From an uncultured Prevotellaceae bacterium (GTDB lineage Bacteria; Bacteroidota; Bacteroidia; Bacteroidales; Bacteroidaceae), in contig CALZOH010000003.1 of NCBI GenBank assembly GCA_945827465.1, positions 1 through 31,895 of the forward strand: DNA of 31,895 nucleotides, read 5' to 3'. Positions 24,234-31,895 of the stretch are shown piece by piece; within the stretch, counting starts at the first letter, position 1; each line of letters begins with the position of its first letter. The notes beneath the pieces are model-generated. The model was given only the letters and a program-made list of their open reading frames with translations. It did not search any database and was not told where the DNA came from. Made by a program: the position numbers and the translations under genes.

Positions 24234-24656
24234 ATGTATCACAAACAATTTGTTTTCACCAACAAAATCGAAGAAGTTGAAAAACTTCCCGGCATCCTGG
24301 AGGAGCTTCACGAGGCTGTTGCGATTCCTCCGGCCATGGAAGCGTCGCTTAACCTTGCCATCGAAGAAGCTTTGGTCAATGTGATTCAATATGCTTATCC
24401 CCAAGGAACAGAAGGCCGGATTCTGCTCGACATTGATTGGGAAGAAGAACGGCAAACCTTACGTTTCACCTTAACCGACCAAGGCACCCACTTCGACCCC
24501 ACCATGGCCCCCGAAGCCAACACGGAACTATCCCTCCAAGAGCGACCCATTGGCGGTTTAGGAATCTTTCTGATCCGACAAATCATGGACCGCATTGAAT
24601 ACAATTACCAGAACCAATCCAATATCATGGTGATGGAAAAGAAAATATCCTTATAA
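24234..24656 (+). CDS. RsbW-like serine-protein kinase (anti-sigma factor type ATPase)
   Basis: The 140-residue protein (start at ATG 24234, MYHKQFVFTNKIEEVEKLPG) has a GHKL/HATPase_c_2 fold: the N-box SLNLAIEEALVNVIQYAYPQ, the G1 box LTDQGTHFDP, and the G2 region GGLGIFLIRQIMDRIEY. These bind ATP and Mg. RsbW/SpoIIAB-type kinases phosphorylate a STAS partner, here almost certainly the protein encoded just upstream, and sequester a target when the partner is phosphorylated. The frame is open upstream to TTG 24183, but the N-terminal part before ATG 24234 is not domain-like. Next gene: 12 bases away (RelA/SpoT-like). Confidence 0.88.
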   Translation: MYHKQFVFTNKIEEVEKLPGILEELHEAVAIPPAMEASLNLAIEEALVNVIQYAYPQGTEGRILLDIDWEEERQTLRFTLTDQGTHFDPTMAPEANTELSLQERPIGGLGIFLIRQIMDRIEYNYQNQSNIMVMEKKISL

Positions 24657-24668
24657 CATACCGCGACC

Positions 24669-25553
24669 ATGAAATATAACCTCACCCAAATAGCCCAACA
24701 ACTCGAAAACGAATTGAGAGAACGCCTCAACAAAAGCGGACTGATGTTTCGGCTATTCTCACGCGTCAAGACCCAACGTTCCATCATCCACAAAATGGGC
24801 ATCAAGGGAGAAGCCTACCGCAACGGAACCCTCCTGATGCAAGATATTATCGGTTTTCGTGTCGTACTCTACTTTCAGGATGACGTAGACATCGTGGCCC
24901 TATTTCTGAGTAGCAATGGTTTGGTGCGAAAGTCTATCGATGAGCCCGACTCCTCCACGTTCCGCCCCCAACGCCTCAACCTCACGCTGAGCATTCCGGA
25001 ATCCTTGGTCGATGATTTCCGCCATGAACTCCCCGAAGAATTTGCGCCATACATCGGAAGCACTTACGAAGTACAAATCCGCACCATCTTCTCTGAGGGA
25101 TGGCACGAAGTCGAACACGATTTGCGCTATAAATGCAAGGAAGATTGGAAAGACTGCGAGCCTTATTCCCGTACACTCAACGGACTGATTGCAACACTTG
25201 AAACGGCAGAATGGACCATGAAGTCTCTGTTCCATGAAATGGCGACGAAGAACTACCTCTTCGGCAATTATCGCGCCATGCTTCGCAACAAAATGCGTCT
25301 GCGCCTTACCAATGATGACTTCTCGCCGGCTGTCACAGAGTTTTTGCAACAGCATCCCGACATCGCTGAAGCCGTACTCAAGACAGACCGCATGATTTTT
25401 GTCTTCACGCTGCTGCATCACCGGCAACACCTTCCCCTTACGTTCGACAACGTACTCTTCCTCATGAACCGCATAGAATTTCTGAATCCAGAACTGAAAA
25501 TGCTCGAAACGCCTGAAACCCGACAAATCATAGACGAGTTTCTGGCCTCATAA
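24669..25553 (+). CDS. RelA/SpoT-domain protein, small alarmone synthetase-like, atypical
   Basis: The 294-residue protein contains a RelA/SpoT synthetase domain with no HD hydrolase, TGS or ACT parts. Catalytic features are present: RVKTQRSIIHKM (Arg32, Lys34, Ser38, Lys42), DIIGFRVVLYF with Asp59 as Mg ligand, and YEVQIRTIFSEGWHEVEHDL with Glu134 and His150, then YK at about 154-155. The usual GTP-side GYRSLH-like motif between Asp59 and Glu134 is not present: the corresponding stretch reads TFRPQRLNLTLSIP. It may therefore make (p)ppGpp with altered nucleotide use, or act on other nucleotides as toxin-like members do. The C-terminal half (EFLQQHPDIAEAVLKTD onward) is helical and unrecognised. 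It ends the operon headed by the transporter and the STAS/RsbW pair. Confidence 0.75.
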   Translation: MKYNLTQIAQQLENELRERLNKSGLMFRLFSRVKTQRSIIHKMGIKGEAYRNGTLLMQDIIGFRVVLYFQDDVDIVALFLSSNGLVRKSIDEPDSSTFRPQRLNLTLSIPESLVDDFRHELPEEFAPYIGSTYEVQIRTIFSEGWHEVEHDLRYKCKEDWKDCEPYSRTLNGLIATLETAEWTMKSLFHEMATKNYLFGNYRAMLRNKMRLRLTNDDFSPAVTEFLQQHPDIAEAVLKTDRMIFVFTLLHHRQHLPLTFDNVLFLMNRIEFLNPELKMLETPETRQIIDEFLAS

Positions 25554-25588
25554 TCCGCTGCATAAAACCGTATTCAAAAAATATTCCG

Positions 25589-25596
25589 TAATTTTG
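25589..25596 (+). promoter_or_regulatory. -7 box of the metal-efflux operon
   Basis: TAATTTTG matches TAnnTTTG and lies 31 bases before the start of the His-rich small gene. No good -33 element at the usual spacing. No metal-sensor gene or obvious operator is seen in the window. Confidence 0.5.
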
Positions 25597-25627
25597 CCCG
25601 CGCTACAAACAAATTGAGCACCTCTTC

Positions 25628-26047
25628 ATGAAATACAAAACATCCATCGTGTCAGTGAGCCTTGCGATGATTCTGCTCATCGTCTTCTCGGTTTGGCCCC
25701 ACCATCACCACAACGAAAGTCTGTGTATGGTGATGGAGATTTGTCATGAAGATCATGCGCTGAACGATTGTCACACCCACCACCATGATGCCAAAGAACA
25801 CAGCGAGCAATCATGTCGTGTGCACTCCAATCTGATCAGCCTCAACAGTACTCACGAACAAGAAATACTCTTCAAGTCGTCAACCGACGTTCTGCCACAT
25901 CTGATTGCCTGGCTTTCGCCTTGTCCTGATTTGACAGAAGGAGTCCTGACCGCTTTTCGCCACTTCTGCCCGAGAAGCATCCCACTACGGTTCTACTACC
26001 TTGCAAGCGGAAACGGCTTGCGCGCCCCACCCCATTTCATTGCTTAA
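25628..26047 (+). CDS. Small His/Cys-rich exported protein, first gene of the efflux operon
   Basis: The 139-residue protein has an N-terminal membrane segment or signal (TSIVSVSLAMILLIVFSVW) followed by clusters of His, Cys and Met: HHHHNESLCMVMEICHEDH, CHTHHHDAKEHSEQSC. Similar small proteins commonly precede CusBA/CzcBA-type operons in Bacteroidales (I recall a DUF6769-type family), where metal binding in the periplasm is assumed, not proven. The C-terminal part has LPHLIAWLSPCPDLTEGVL and is not recognised. The His-rich loop could bind Cu(I), Zn or Ni. It is in the same direction as the membrane-fusion gene, 98 bases upstream. Confidence 0.7.
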   Translation: MKYKTSIVSVSLAMILLIVFSVWPHHHHNESLCMVMEICHEDHALNDCHTHHHDAKEHSEQSCRVHSNLISLNSTHEQEILFKSSTDVLPHLIAWLSPCPDLTEGVLTAFRHFCPRSIPLRFYYLASGNGLRAPPHFIA

Positions 26048-26145
26048 CCGTTCTCTGCACTACCGGTAAAACTCACCGGAAGTCTATTTCTGCGTCTTTC
26101 GGCGCGGGATGATTCCTTATCATTACCTCATACAATTATCAAGCA

Positions 26146-27330
26146 ATGAAAATAAACTATTTCTATCCCCATATCATGATGCTCGCCATGGCCCTATTTG
26201 CTGCCTGCGGACATCACGCGCACGATGAGCACGACCACGACGAGCACTCAGAAGAAACAGCCCATGACCACGATGAGCACGAAGACGGCGACGAAGAGCA
26301 CAAAGCTTCAGGCGAAGTAGTTTTCACTCTCGAACAAGCTCGCATGGCCGGCGTAAGGGTGGAAGCAGCTCGCAAAGGCGACTTCCGCTCAGTGGTTCAC
26401 ACCGGCGGCCGCATTCTCCCGGCACCCGGACAAGAGATGACGGCAGCCGCATCGGCCGAAGGCATCGTTACCTTTGCCCATCCCTCGTTGAGCGAAGGCA
26501 CAGAGGTGCAGAAGGGGCAAACCCTGTTCACCATCTCGGCCCGAAACATTCAAAACGGCGACCCCATTGAGAAGGCCAAGCAAACCTACGAAGCTGCCCA
26601 GCGCGAATACCAACGAGCTGAAGAATTGGTGAAAGACCACATCATCTCGCAGAAAGATTATGAGCAGCGACGCTTGGACTATCTGAATGCCCGCACAGCC
26701 TACGAAGCACTGGCCAACCGCTCTACGGAGGCGGGCGTCAGGATAGTGGCTCCCATGAAGGGCTACGTGAAAACGCTGGCCGTGCGCCCCGGCGACTTTG
26801 TCAGCCTCGGACAAACCTTGGCCACCTTGTCGCAGAACAACAGCCTGGTACTCCAGGCCGAACTGCCTGAAAGCATGATGAGCCGATTGGCCGACATCAA
26901 CAGTGCCAACTTCTGCACACCGGCCGACGGCCGCGTTTACCCATTGTCGGAACTCAACGGCCGATTGATCAGCAAGAGCCAGTCGGTGAACGACGAAGGT
27001 TATCTGCCCCTGCTCTTCCGTTTCGACAATCGCGGCAGCATGGTGGCCGGCACCTACGTGGAAGTGTATTTGCTGGGACAGTCGCAGACCGACGTGCTCA
27101 CCCTTCCCTGCTCGGCTCTAACGGAAGAACAAGGCCATTACTTTGTGTTTCGCAAGTTGTCGGATGAGCATTACCTCAAATGTGAAGTTCTGACTGCCGC
27201 TACCGACGGACAGCGTGTCAGCATTACCCACGGTATTAGCGAAGGCGACTCCATCGTGGTTGAAGGTGCCATGCAAATCAAGTTGGCCTCACTCTCGTCA
27301 GTCATTCCCGAAGGCCACAGTCACCATTAA
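26146..27330 (+). CDS. RND efflux periplasmic adaptor lipoprotein, heavy-metal type (CzcB/CusB-like)
   Basis: The 394-residue protein starts with a lipoprotein signal, with lipobox LFAAC (Cys21), then a long His/Asp/Glu-rich stretch (HHAHDEHDHDEHSEETAHDHD) that is a likely metal-binding arm. Then come the adaptor elements: FTLEQARMAGVRVEAA, the lipoyl-like half-motifs (GIVTFAHPSLSEGTEVQKGQ and VRIVAPMKGYVKTLAVRPGD) flanking a coiled-coil hairpin (TYEAAQREYQRAEELVKDHI), then beta-barrel and membrane-proximal domains. Such adaptors link the inner-membrane RND pump to the outer-membrane channel and hand over metal. It precedes the pump gene by 34 bases. Metal specificity cannot be told from this; the His arm suggests Zn, Cu or Co/Ni. 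Confidence 0.88.
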   Translation: MKINYFYPHIMMLAMALFAACGHHAHDEHDHDEHSEETAHDHDEHEDGDEEHKASGEVVFTLEQARMAGVRVEAARKGDFRSVVHTGGRILPAPGQEMTAAASAEGIVTFAHPSLSEGTEVQKGQTLFTISARNIQNGDPIEKAKQTYEAAQREYQRAEELVKDHIISQKDYEQRRLDYLNARTAYEALANRSTEAGVRIVAPMKGYVKTLAVRPGDFVSLGQTLATLSQNNSLVLQAELPESMMSRLADINSANFCTPADGRVYPLSELNGRLISKSQSVNDEGYLPLLFRFDNRGSMVAGTYVEVYLLGQSQTDVLTLPCSALTEEQGHYFVFRKLSDEHYLKCEVLTAATDGQRVSITHGISEGDSIVVEGAMQIKLASLSSVIPEGHSHH

Positions 27331-27364
27331 TCTGTTTCATCCATATTATTGAAATATTTCGGAT

Positions 27365-30300
27365 ATGCTGAACAGAATCATCCGCTTTTCGCTCAACAAC
27401 CGTTTGGTTGTTTTGCTCTGCTCCGTACTGCTCATTCTTGGTGGCGCTTACCAAAGCTGCCGCATGGAAGTAGACGTGTTTCCCGACCTGAACGCCCCCA
27501 CCGTGGTGGTGATGACCGAAGCCAAGGGCATGGCGGCCGAAGAGGTGGAACGCCTGGTGAGTTTCCCCATTGAAACGGCCGTCAACGGCGCCACCGACGT
27601 AAGGCGCGTCCGCTCTTCATCCACCACCGGCTTCTCCGTGGTGTGGGTAGAATTTGACTGGGGCACCGACATTTATCGCGCCCGCCAGATCGTTTCAGAA
27701 AAGCTGGCCGCCATCACTGACCAACTGCCCCCCAACGCCGGCAGCCCCACCCTCGGTCCACAGTCGTCCATCTTAGGTGAACTGATGATTATCGGGCTCA
27801 CGTCCGACTCAATGTCGATGCAACAGCTACGCACCCTGGCCGATGCCCTGCTGCGCCCCCGCCTGCTCTCATTGGGCGGAGTGGCACAGGTCACCGTACT
27901 GGGCGGCGACATCAAAGAATATCAGGTGCTGGTACATCCCGAAAAGATGCGCCACTACGATGTAGGCCTGAACGAACTCATGGAAGCCCTGCAGGACATG
28001 AACCGCAATGTGGCTGGTGGCACGCTCTATGAATATGGCAACGAATACATCGTGCGCGGCCTGCTCTCTACCAATTGTGCCGATTCGTTGAAACGCGCCG
28101 TTGTGAAGCGCACGGCCAGCGGACGGGCCATCGCCCTGCAAAGTGTGGCCGAGGTGAAGACGGGAGCACAAATGCCCAAATTGGGTTGCGCCTCTACAAA
28201 GGGGAAAGATGCCGTACTTCTCACGGTGACCAAACAACCGGCTACCAATACGCTGGATCTGACCGAACGCCTGGACAAGACGCTGACCGAACTGCAAACC
28301 TCTTTGCCTGCCGACGTAAAAGTGTCGGCCGACCTCTTCCGCCAGGCCAACTTCATCAACAGTTCTATCGGCAATGTTCAAAAATCATTGTTCGAGGGTG
28401 CCCTGTTCGTGGTCATCATTCTATTCCTCTTCCTGATGAACACGCGCACCACCCTGATATCGCTCGTTACCATTCCCCTCTCCATCTTGATTACCCTGCT
28501 CACTCTGCAGGCTTTGGGACATACCATTAACACGATGAGTCTGGGCGGTATTGCCATTGCCATCGGGTCGTTGGTCGACGATGCCATCGTTGACGTGGAA
28601 AACGTGTTCAAGCGACTACGCGAAAACCGTCTGCTGCCCAAAAACCAGCGTCGCGACGTGCTCACCGTGGTCTTCCATGCCTCGCAGGAGGTGCGCATCC
28701 CCATCCTCAACTCCACCCTGATTATTGTGGCCAGTTTTCTGCCGCTGTTTTTCCTTTCGGGCATGGAGGGACGCATGCTGATTCCGCTGGGCATTGCTTT
28801 CATCATCTCCCTGTTTGCCTCCACGTTGGTAGCCCTCATGCTCACCCCTGTGCTGTGCAGTTACCTGCTCGGCCGGCAGGGGAGCGACCGTGCCGGGAAG
28901 GAGCCTGCATGGGTAAGCGGCATGAAGAAGGTCTACGCCCGCTTGCTTGAATCGGCCCTGCGCCATCCGCGCAAGATTTTAGGCGCGACGCTGCTGCTCT
29001 TTGTGGCCTGCCTGTTCTTGTTCTTCAGTTTCGGACGCAGTTTCCTGCCCCCCTTCAACGAGGGCTCGTTTACGATCAACGTCAACACGCTGCCCGGCGT
29101 TTCGCTCGAAACGTCTGACCGCATCGGACGACAAGCCGAGGAACTGCTGCTGCAAGTGCCCGAAATCATTACCACCGGGCGCAAAACCGGACGTGCCGAG
29201 CTCGACGAACATGCCCTGGGCATCAACACTTCGGAGATTGAAGCCCCCTTCCGTCTTGCCGACCGCAGCAAGGACGAAGTCATGGCCGACATCCGTCAAC
29301 GGTTGTCGAAGTTGCCCGGAGTGAGCGTGGAAATCGGGGCACCCATCTCCCACCGCATCGACGCGATGCTTTCGGGCACGAAGGCCAACATCGCCATCAA
29401 GCTTTTCGGCACCGACCTGAAGACGATGTATTCGCTCGGACAAGAAATTAAGGAAGCTATCGAGAACGTAGAAGGCGTGGCCGACCTCAATGTGGAGCAA
29501 CAGGTGGAGACGCCCCAACTGCAAATCATTCCGCGTCGGGAGATGCTGGCGCAATACGGACTAACGCTGCCTGAACTCTCGCGCTCCATTGAGGCCCTGC
29601 TCGGCGGCGCCACCCTTTCGAGCGTTTACGAAGGCAACCAAACGGTGGACATCACCCTGCGCCTCGACGACGACCACCGCAACAACCTTTCGACCCTGCG
29701 AACCATGGTCATCCAAGCCGATGACCGACTGATTCCGCTGGAGAACGTGGCGCGCGTGGTTTCAACAAGCGGCCCCAACAGCATCAGCCGTGAAAATGCA
29801 TCGCGCAAGTTAGTTATCTCGGCCAACGTGACCGGCCGCGACTTGCGCGGCGTGGTCAACGACATTCGTCAAGAGATTGGAAAGAAGGTCACGCTGCCCA
29901 CCGGCTATCATCTGGAATATGGCGGACAGTTTGAGAATGAGCAGGCGGCTTCGCGCACTATCCTGATGACGTCGTTGCTCTCGCTGCTCATCATCTTCAT
30001 GCTGCTCTTCCACGAGTTCAAGAGCCTGCGCCTCTCGGCCATTGTCATGGTCGGACTGCCGCTCGCGCTGATTGGCGGCGTGGTGAGCATTGCCCTCACG
30101 GGCTACGTGTGCAGCATTCCCTCCGTCATCGGCTTCATCTCGCTGCTGGGCATTGCCACGCGGGGCGGCCTGCTGCTCATTGAGCGTTACGAGCGCTTGC
30201 GCACGGCCGAAGGCCTGTCGCTGCAGGCAAGCATCGTACGCGGCTCGACCGACCGCCTTAATCCCATCCTGATGACGGCCCTCTCGTCGGCACTGGCCCT

Positions 30301-30463
30301 GGTGCCGATAGCCTTGGGAGGCGACTTGCCCGGAAACGAAATTCAAAGTCCGATGGCCAAAGTCATCTTAGGCGGACTGCTCAGCTCGACCTTGCTCAAC
30401 GCATTCGTCGTTCCGTTGCTCTATTCTCTCATTTACCCAAAAACTTACCGACATGACAAATAA
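27365..30463 (+). CDS. CzcA/CusA-family heavy-metal efflux RND transporter
   Basis: The 1032-residue protein is a full-length RND pump with two sets of membrane helices and two large periplasmic loops. The N-terminus LNRIIRFSLNNRLVVLL and VDVFPDLNAPTVVVM are typical of the HME (heavy-metal) branch. In helix 4, SLVDDAIVDVENVFKRL carries Asp405, Asp406, Asp410 and Glu412 in the proton-relay pattern of HME pumps. PISHRIDAMLSGTKANIAIK is the CzcA/CusA motif in the second loop. The C-terminal LGIATRGGLLLIERYERL has RGG where RNG is usual. It exports metal cations using the proton gradient. The last 11 bases overlap the start of the outer-membrane channel gene, so both are co-translated. The coding region is notably GC-rich compared with the rest of the window. 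Which metal is exported is not readable. Confidence 0.92.
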   Translation: MLNRIIRFSLNNRLVVLLCSVLLILGGAYQSCRMEVDVFPDLNAPTVVVMTEAKGMAAEEVERLVSFPIETAVNGATDVRRVRSSSTTGFSVVWVEFDWGTDIYRARQIVSEKLAAITDQLPPNAGSPTLGPQSSILGELMIIGLTSDSMSMQQLRTLADALLRPRLLSLGGVAQVTVLGGDIKEYQVLVHPEKMRHYDVGLNELMEALQDMNRNVAGGTLYEYGNEYIVRGLLSTNCADSLKRAVVKRTASGRAIALQSVAEVKTGAQMPKLGCASTKGKDAVLLTVTKQPATNTLDLTERLDKTLTELQTSLPADVKVSADLFRQANFINSSIGNVQKSLFEGALFVVIILFLFLMNTRTTLISLVTIPLSILITLLTLQALGHTINTMSLGGIAIAIGSLVDDAIVDVENVFKRLRENRLLPKNQRRDVLTVVFHASQEVRIPILNSTLIIVASFLPLFFLSGMEGRMLIPLGIAFIISLFASTLVALMLTPVLCSYLLGRQGSDRAGKEPAWVSGMKKVYARLLESALRHPRKILGATLLLFVACLFLFFSFGRSFLPPFNEGSFTINVNTLPGVSLETSDRIGRQAEELLLQVPEIITTGRKTGRAELDEHALGINTSEIEAPFRLADRSKDEVMADIRQRLSKLPGVSVEIGAPISHRIDAMLSGTKANIAIKLFGTDLKTMYSLGQEIKEAIENVEGVADLNVEQQVETPQLQIIPRREMLAQYGLTLPELSRSIEALLGGATLSSVYEGNQTVDITLRLDDDHRNNLSTLRTMVIQADDRLIPLENVARVVSTSGPNSISRENASRKLVISANVTGRDLRGVVNDIRQEIGKKVTLPTGYHLEYGGQFENEQAASRTILMTSLLSLLIIFMLLFHEFKSLRLSAIVMVGLPLALIGGVVSIALTGYVCSIPSVIGFISLLGIATRGGLLLIERYERLRTAEGLSLQASIVRGSTDRLNPILMTALSSALALVPIALGGDLPGNEIQSPMAKVILGGLLSSTLLNAFVVPLLYSLIYPKTYRHDK

Positions 30464-31640
30464 CCGAATCACGTTCCTGCTGCTCGCCCTGCTACTTTGG
30501 GGCAACATGAGCCGTGCACAAAACGACATCGAGCAGGTCATGAAGTCCATCCTTCAAAACAATGCCAGCCTGCGCACGGCCCAGGCCGAGGCCGAAGCCC
30601 AAAAGGTAGCCGAGCGCACCGACATCTTTCTCGAAGGACCGGAGATGGGCTACAACCGCCTGTGGGGTTCGCCCTTGGCCATTGGTAACCGCACCGACTT
30701 CAGCGTGAGCCAAAGTTTCGACCTGCCCACCCTGACCGGACAGAAAAGCCGTTTGGCCCGACTGCGCCAGCAATTGCCCGACCAGGCCCTTCGTGCCAAG
30801 AAGCAGGAAGTTCTGCTCGAAGCACGCCAAGCGTGTATAGACCTCATTTATTATAATGCTCTGATCAAACTGCTCGCCCAACGTACCTCGAGAGCCGAAA
30901 GCCTGCTCGCGGCCTATCGCAAGCAGTTGGAGCAAGGCAACACCAACCAAATTGAGACCGGCAAGGCGCGCCTCTACCTGGCAGCGGCACGGGGCGAAGA
31001 AGCCCGGGCACGAGCCGAACAAGCCAACCTGAAGCGCACCTTGGAACAACTCAACGGCGGGCTGCCCATCGAGCTCAACGACACCCTGTGGCCGGCCGAC
31101 CCGCTACCGGCCGACTTCAATGCCTGGATGAAACAGGCCGGTGACAACCATCCCACCATTCGCTTCCTCCACCTGCAAGCACAAGCCGACCGTCGCGAAG
31201 TGTCGCTTGCCCGAGCACTCAACCTGCCGCGCATCACCACCGGCTACATGAGTGAAAAAACAGCCGGCGAACATTATCAGGGCATCACCCTGGGACTGTC
31301 GCTACCGCTCTGGCAAAACAAGAACCGCACGCGACGCGCCCAAGCACAGATGGCGGCCACTGAGCAGAAGCAGCAGGAAGTCCGCCTGAGCCTCGACCGC
31401 ACGCTTCACGCCGCCTACCAACAAGCCGTGGCCCTCCACCAAGTGGCCGACGACTATCGGCAAGCTCTCAACGAGCTGCGCAATCGCGACCTGCTTGACC
31501 GGGCCTTGAAAAGCGGAGAAATAACGCTCACCGACTACCTGATGGAGATGAACCTCTATCACGAGACCCGGTTGCAAATACTCGCTACTCAACGCGACGC
31601 CGAAAAAGCCAAAGCGCAACTTTGGGTAGCCCTGCAATAA
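30453..31640 (+). CDS. TolC/CzcC-family outer-membrane efflux channel
   Basis: The 395-residue protein has a signal peptide (RITFLLLALLLWGNMSRAQ) and the repeated long-helix pattern of outer-membrane efflux proteins (LRTAQAEAEAQKVAERTD, ARQACIDLIYYNALIKLLAQ, LEQGNTNQIETGKARLYLAA, and the second repeat from about 240 with ADRREVSLARALNLPRIT and ALKSGEITLTDYLMEMNLYH). It forms the outer-membrane duct for the pump encoded upstream, completing a CBA-type tripartite system in the order adaptor-pump-channel. The start at ATG 30453 overlaps the pump gene by 11 bases. After its stop there are only tandem repeats to the window end, so it is probably the last gene of the operon. Confidence 0.88.
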   Translation: MTNNRITFLLLALLLWGNMSRAQNDIEQVMKSILQNNASLRTAQAEAEAQKVAERTDIFLEGPEMGYNRLWGSPLAIGNRTDFSVSQSFDLPTLTGQKSRLARLRQQLPDQALRAKKQEVLLEARQACIDLIYYNALIKLLAQRTSRAESLLAAYRKQLEQGNTNQIETGKARLYLAAARGEEARARAEQANLKRTLEQLNGGLPIELNDTLWPADPLPADFNAWMKQAGDNHPTIRFLHLQAQADRREVSLARALNLPRITTGYMSEKTAGEHYQGITLGLSLPLWQNKNRTRRAQAQMAATEQKQQEVRLSLDRTLHAAYQQAVALHQVADDYRQALNELRNRDLLDRALKSGEITLTDYLMEMNLYHETRLQILATQRDAEKAKAQLWVALQ

Positions 31641-31895
31641 CGACGTTGCGGCAATTTGCCCCATCAAAGTATGCTCTTGCAGACCTCGCAAAGGCAGCGC
31701 GGCGAGTGCGGCACGTTTTTGCGGGGTCACAAAACCTTCCGCGGACTGTGCGGCGCATTTTCGGGGGGTCACAAAACCTTCCGCGGACTGTGCGGCGCAT
31801 TTTCGGGGGTCCCGGAAATCAGCGCGGAGTGTGCGGCGCATTTTCGGGGGTCCCGGAAATCAGCGCGGAGTGTGCGGCTCATTTACGGGGGTCCC
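31641..31895. repeat. Tandem array with 41-42 bp period, about five copies, cut by the window end
   Basis: TGCGGCGCA-type units begin near 31707, 31749, 31791, 31832 and 31873 (spacing 42, 42, 41, 41). Two unit types alternate in blocks: earlier units carry GTCACAAAACCTTCCGCGGA, later ones GTCCCGGAAATCAGCGCGGA, both with the framework GGGGGTC...GCGGA.TGTGCGG. The bases 31641-31700 are a short non-repeat spacer. It is GC-rich like the preceding efflux operon. No gene is evident; the reverse-strand frame through it repeats a 14-residue motif but also overlaps the channel gene and is not considered real. Confidence 0.8.

Noticed and set aside
28979..29554. Minus-strand frame of 191 codons inside the RND pump gene
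   Set aside because: Antisense shadow in a GC-rich coding region where stop codons are rare on the opposite strand.
31302..31841. Long minus-strand frame (179 codons) with repeated RKCAAQSAEGFVTP motif
   Set aside because: It overlaps the channel gene on the opposite strand over most of its length, and the repeat motif is only the 42-bp tandem DNA repeat translated; no start signal or family motif.

Overview
The window looks like a chromosomal segment from a member of the Bacteroidales, most likely a Prevotella-type genome. The reasons are: outer-membrane beta-barrel and glycan-degrading genes with signal peptides, repeated promoter-like boxes of the form TAnnTTTG (sometimes with TTG 19 bases upstream), near absence of Shine-Dalgarno sequences, and protein families typical of Bacteroidetes. 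The genus is an inference from style; no 16S gene is present.

Layout. 1-402 is the 3' end of an outer-membrane protein gene. 1006-6043 is a small glycan-use locus: a secreted GH2 beta-mannosidase-like enzyme, a LacI-family regulator and a convergent secreted GH29 alpha-L-fucosidase, with a shared bidirectional terminator. 6203-6575 is the RNase P RNA (rnpB), followed by a small secreted protein and recQ. 9530-12924 is a probable Tat operon: a membrane-linked polyferredoxin, a Tat-signal aldo/keto reductase with two Fe-S motifs, tatA and tatC. 13084-13249 is a repeat element with inverted ends, followed by an RNase J-like metallo-beta-lactamase gene interrupted by one in-frame stop.

14572-22048 reads as an accessory island: a stretch with no convincing gene, a minus-strand terminator with no obvious gene feeding it, a 43-bp tandem array with a hairpin in each unit, a decayed gene with several in-frame stops, then a three-gene McrB / RhuM / McrC-LlaJI-like operon (putative modification-dependent restriction system) followed by a truncated AlbA_2/Schlafen-like gene. 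The island flanks are full of broken genes, which suggests repeated insertion and decay between stable loci.

22049-25553 is a compact operon of an SLC13-type transporter with regulatory RCK_C domains, a STAS anti-anti-sigma-like protein, an RsbW-like kinase and a RelA/SpoT-domain protein that lacks a recognisable canonical GTP-side motif. 25628-31640 is a heavy-metal efflux operon: a His-rich small protein, a His-rich membrane-fusion lipoprotein, a CzcA/CusA-type RND pump and a TolC/CzcC-like channel. This part is visibly more GC-rich than the rest. The window ends inside a second tandem array with a 41-42 bp period.

The most interesting parts are the McrB-RhuM-McrC operon with its possible 5' frameshift, the partner-switch operon containing an atypical alarmone synthetase, and the two hairpin/tandem repeat families. 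All identifications rest on reading motifs by eye; no database search was possible.
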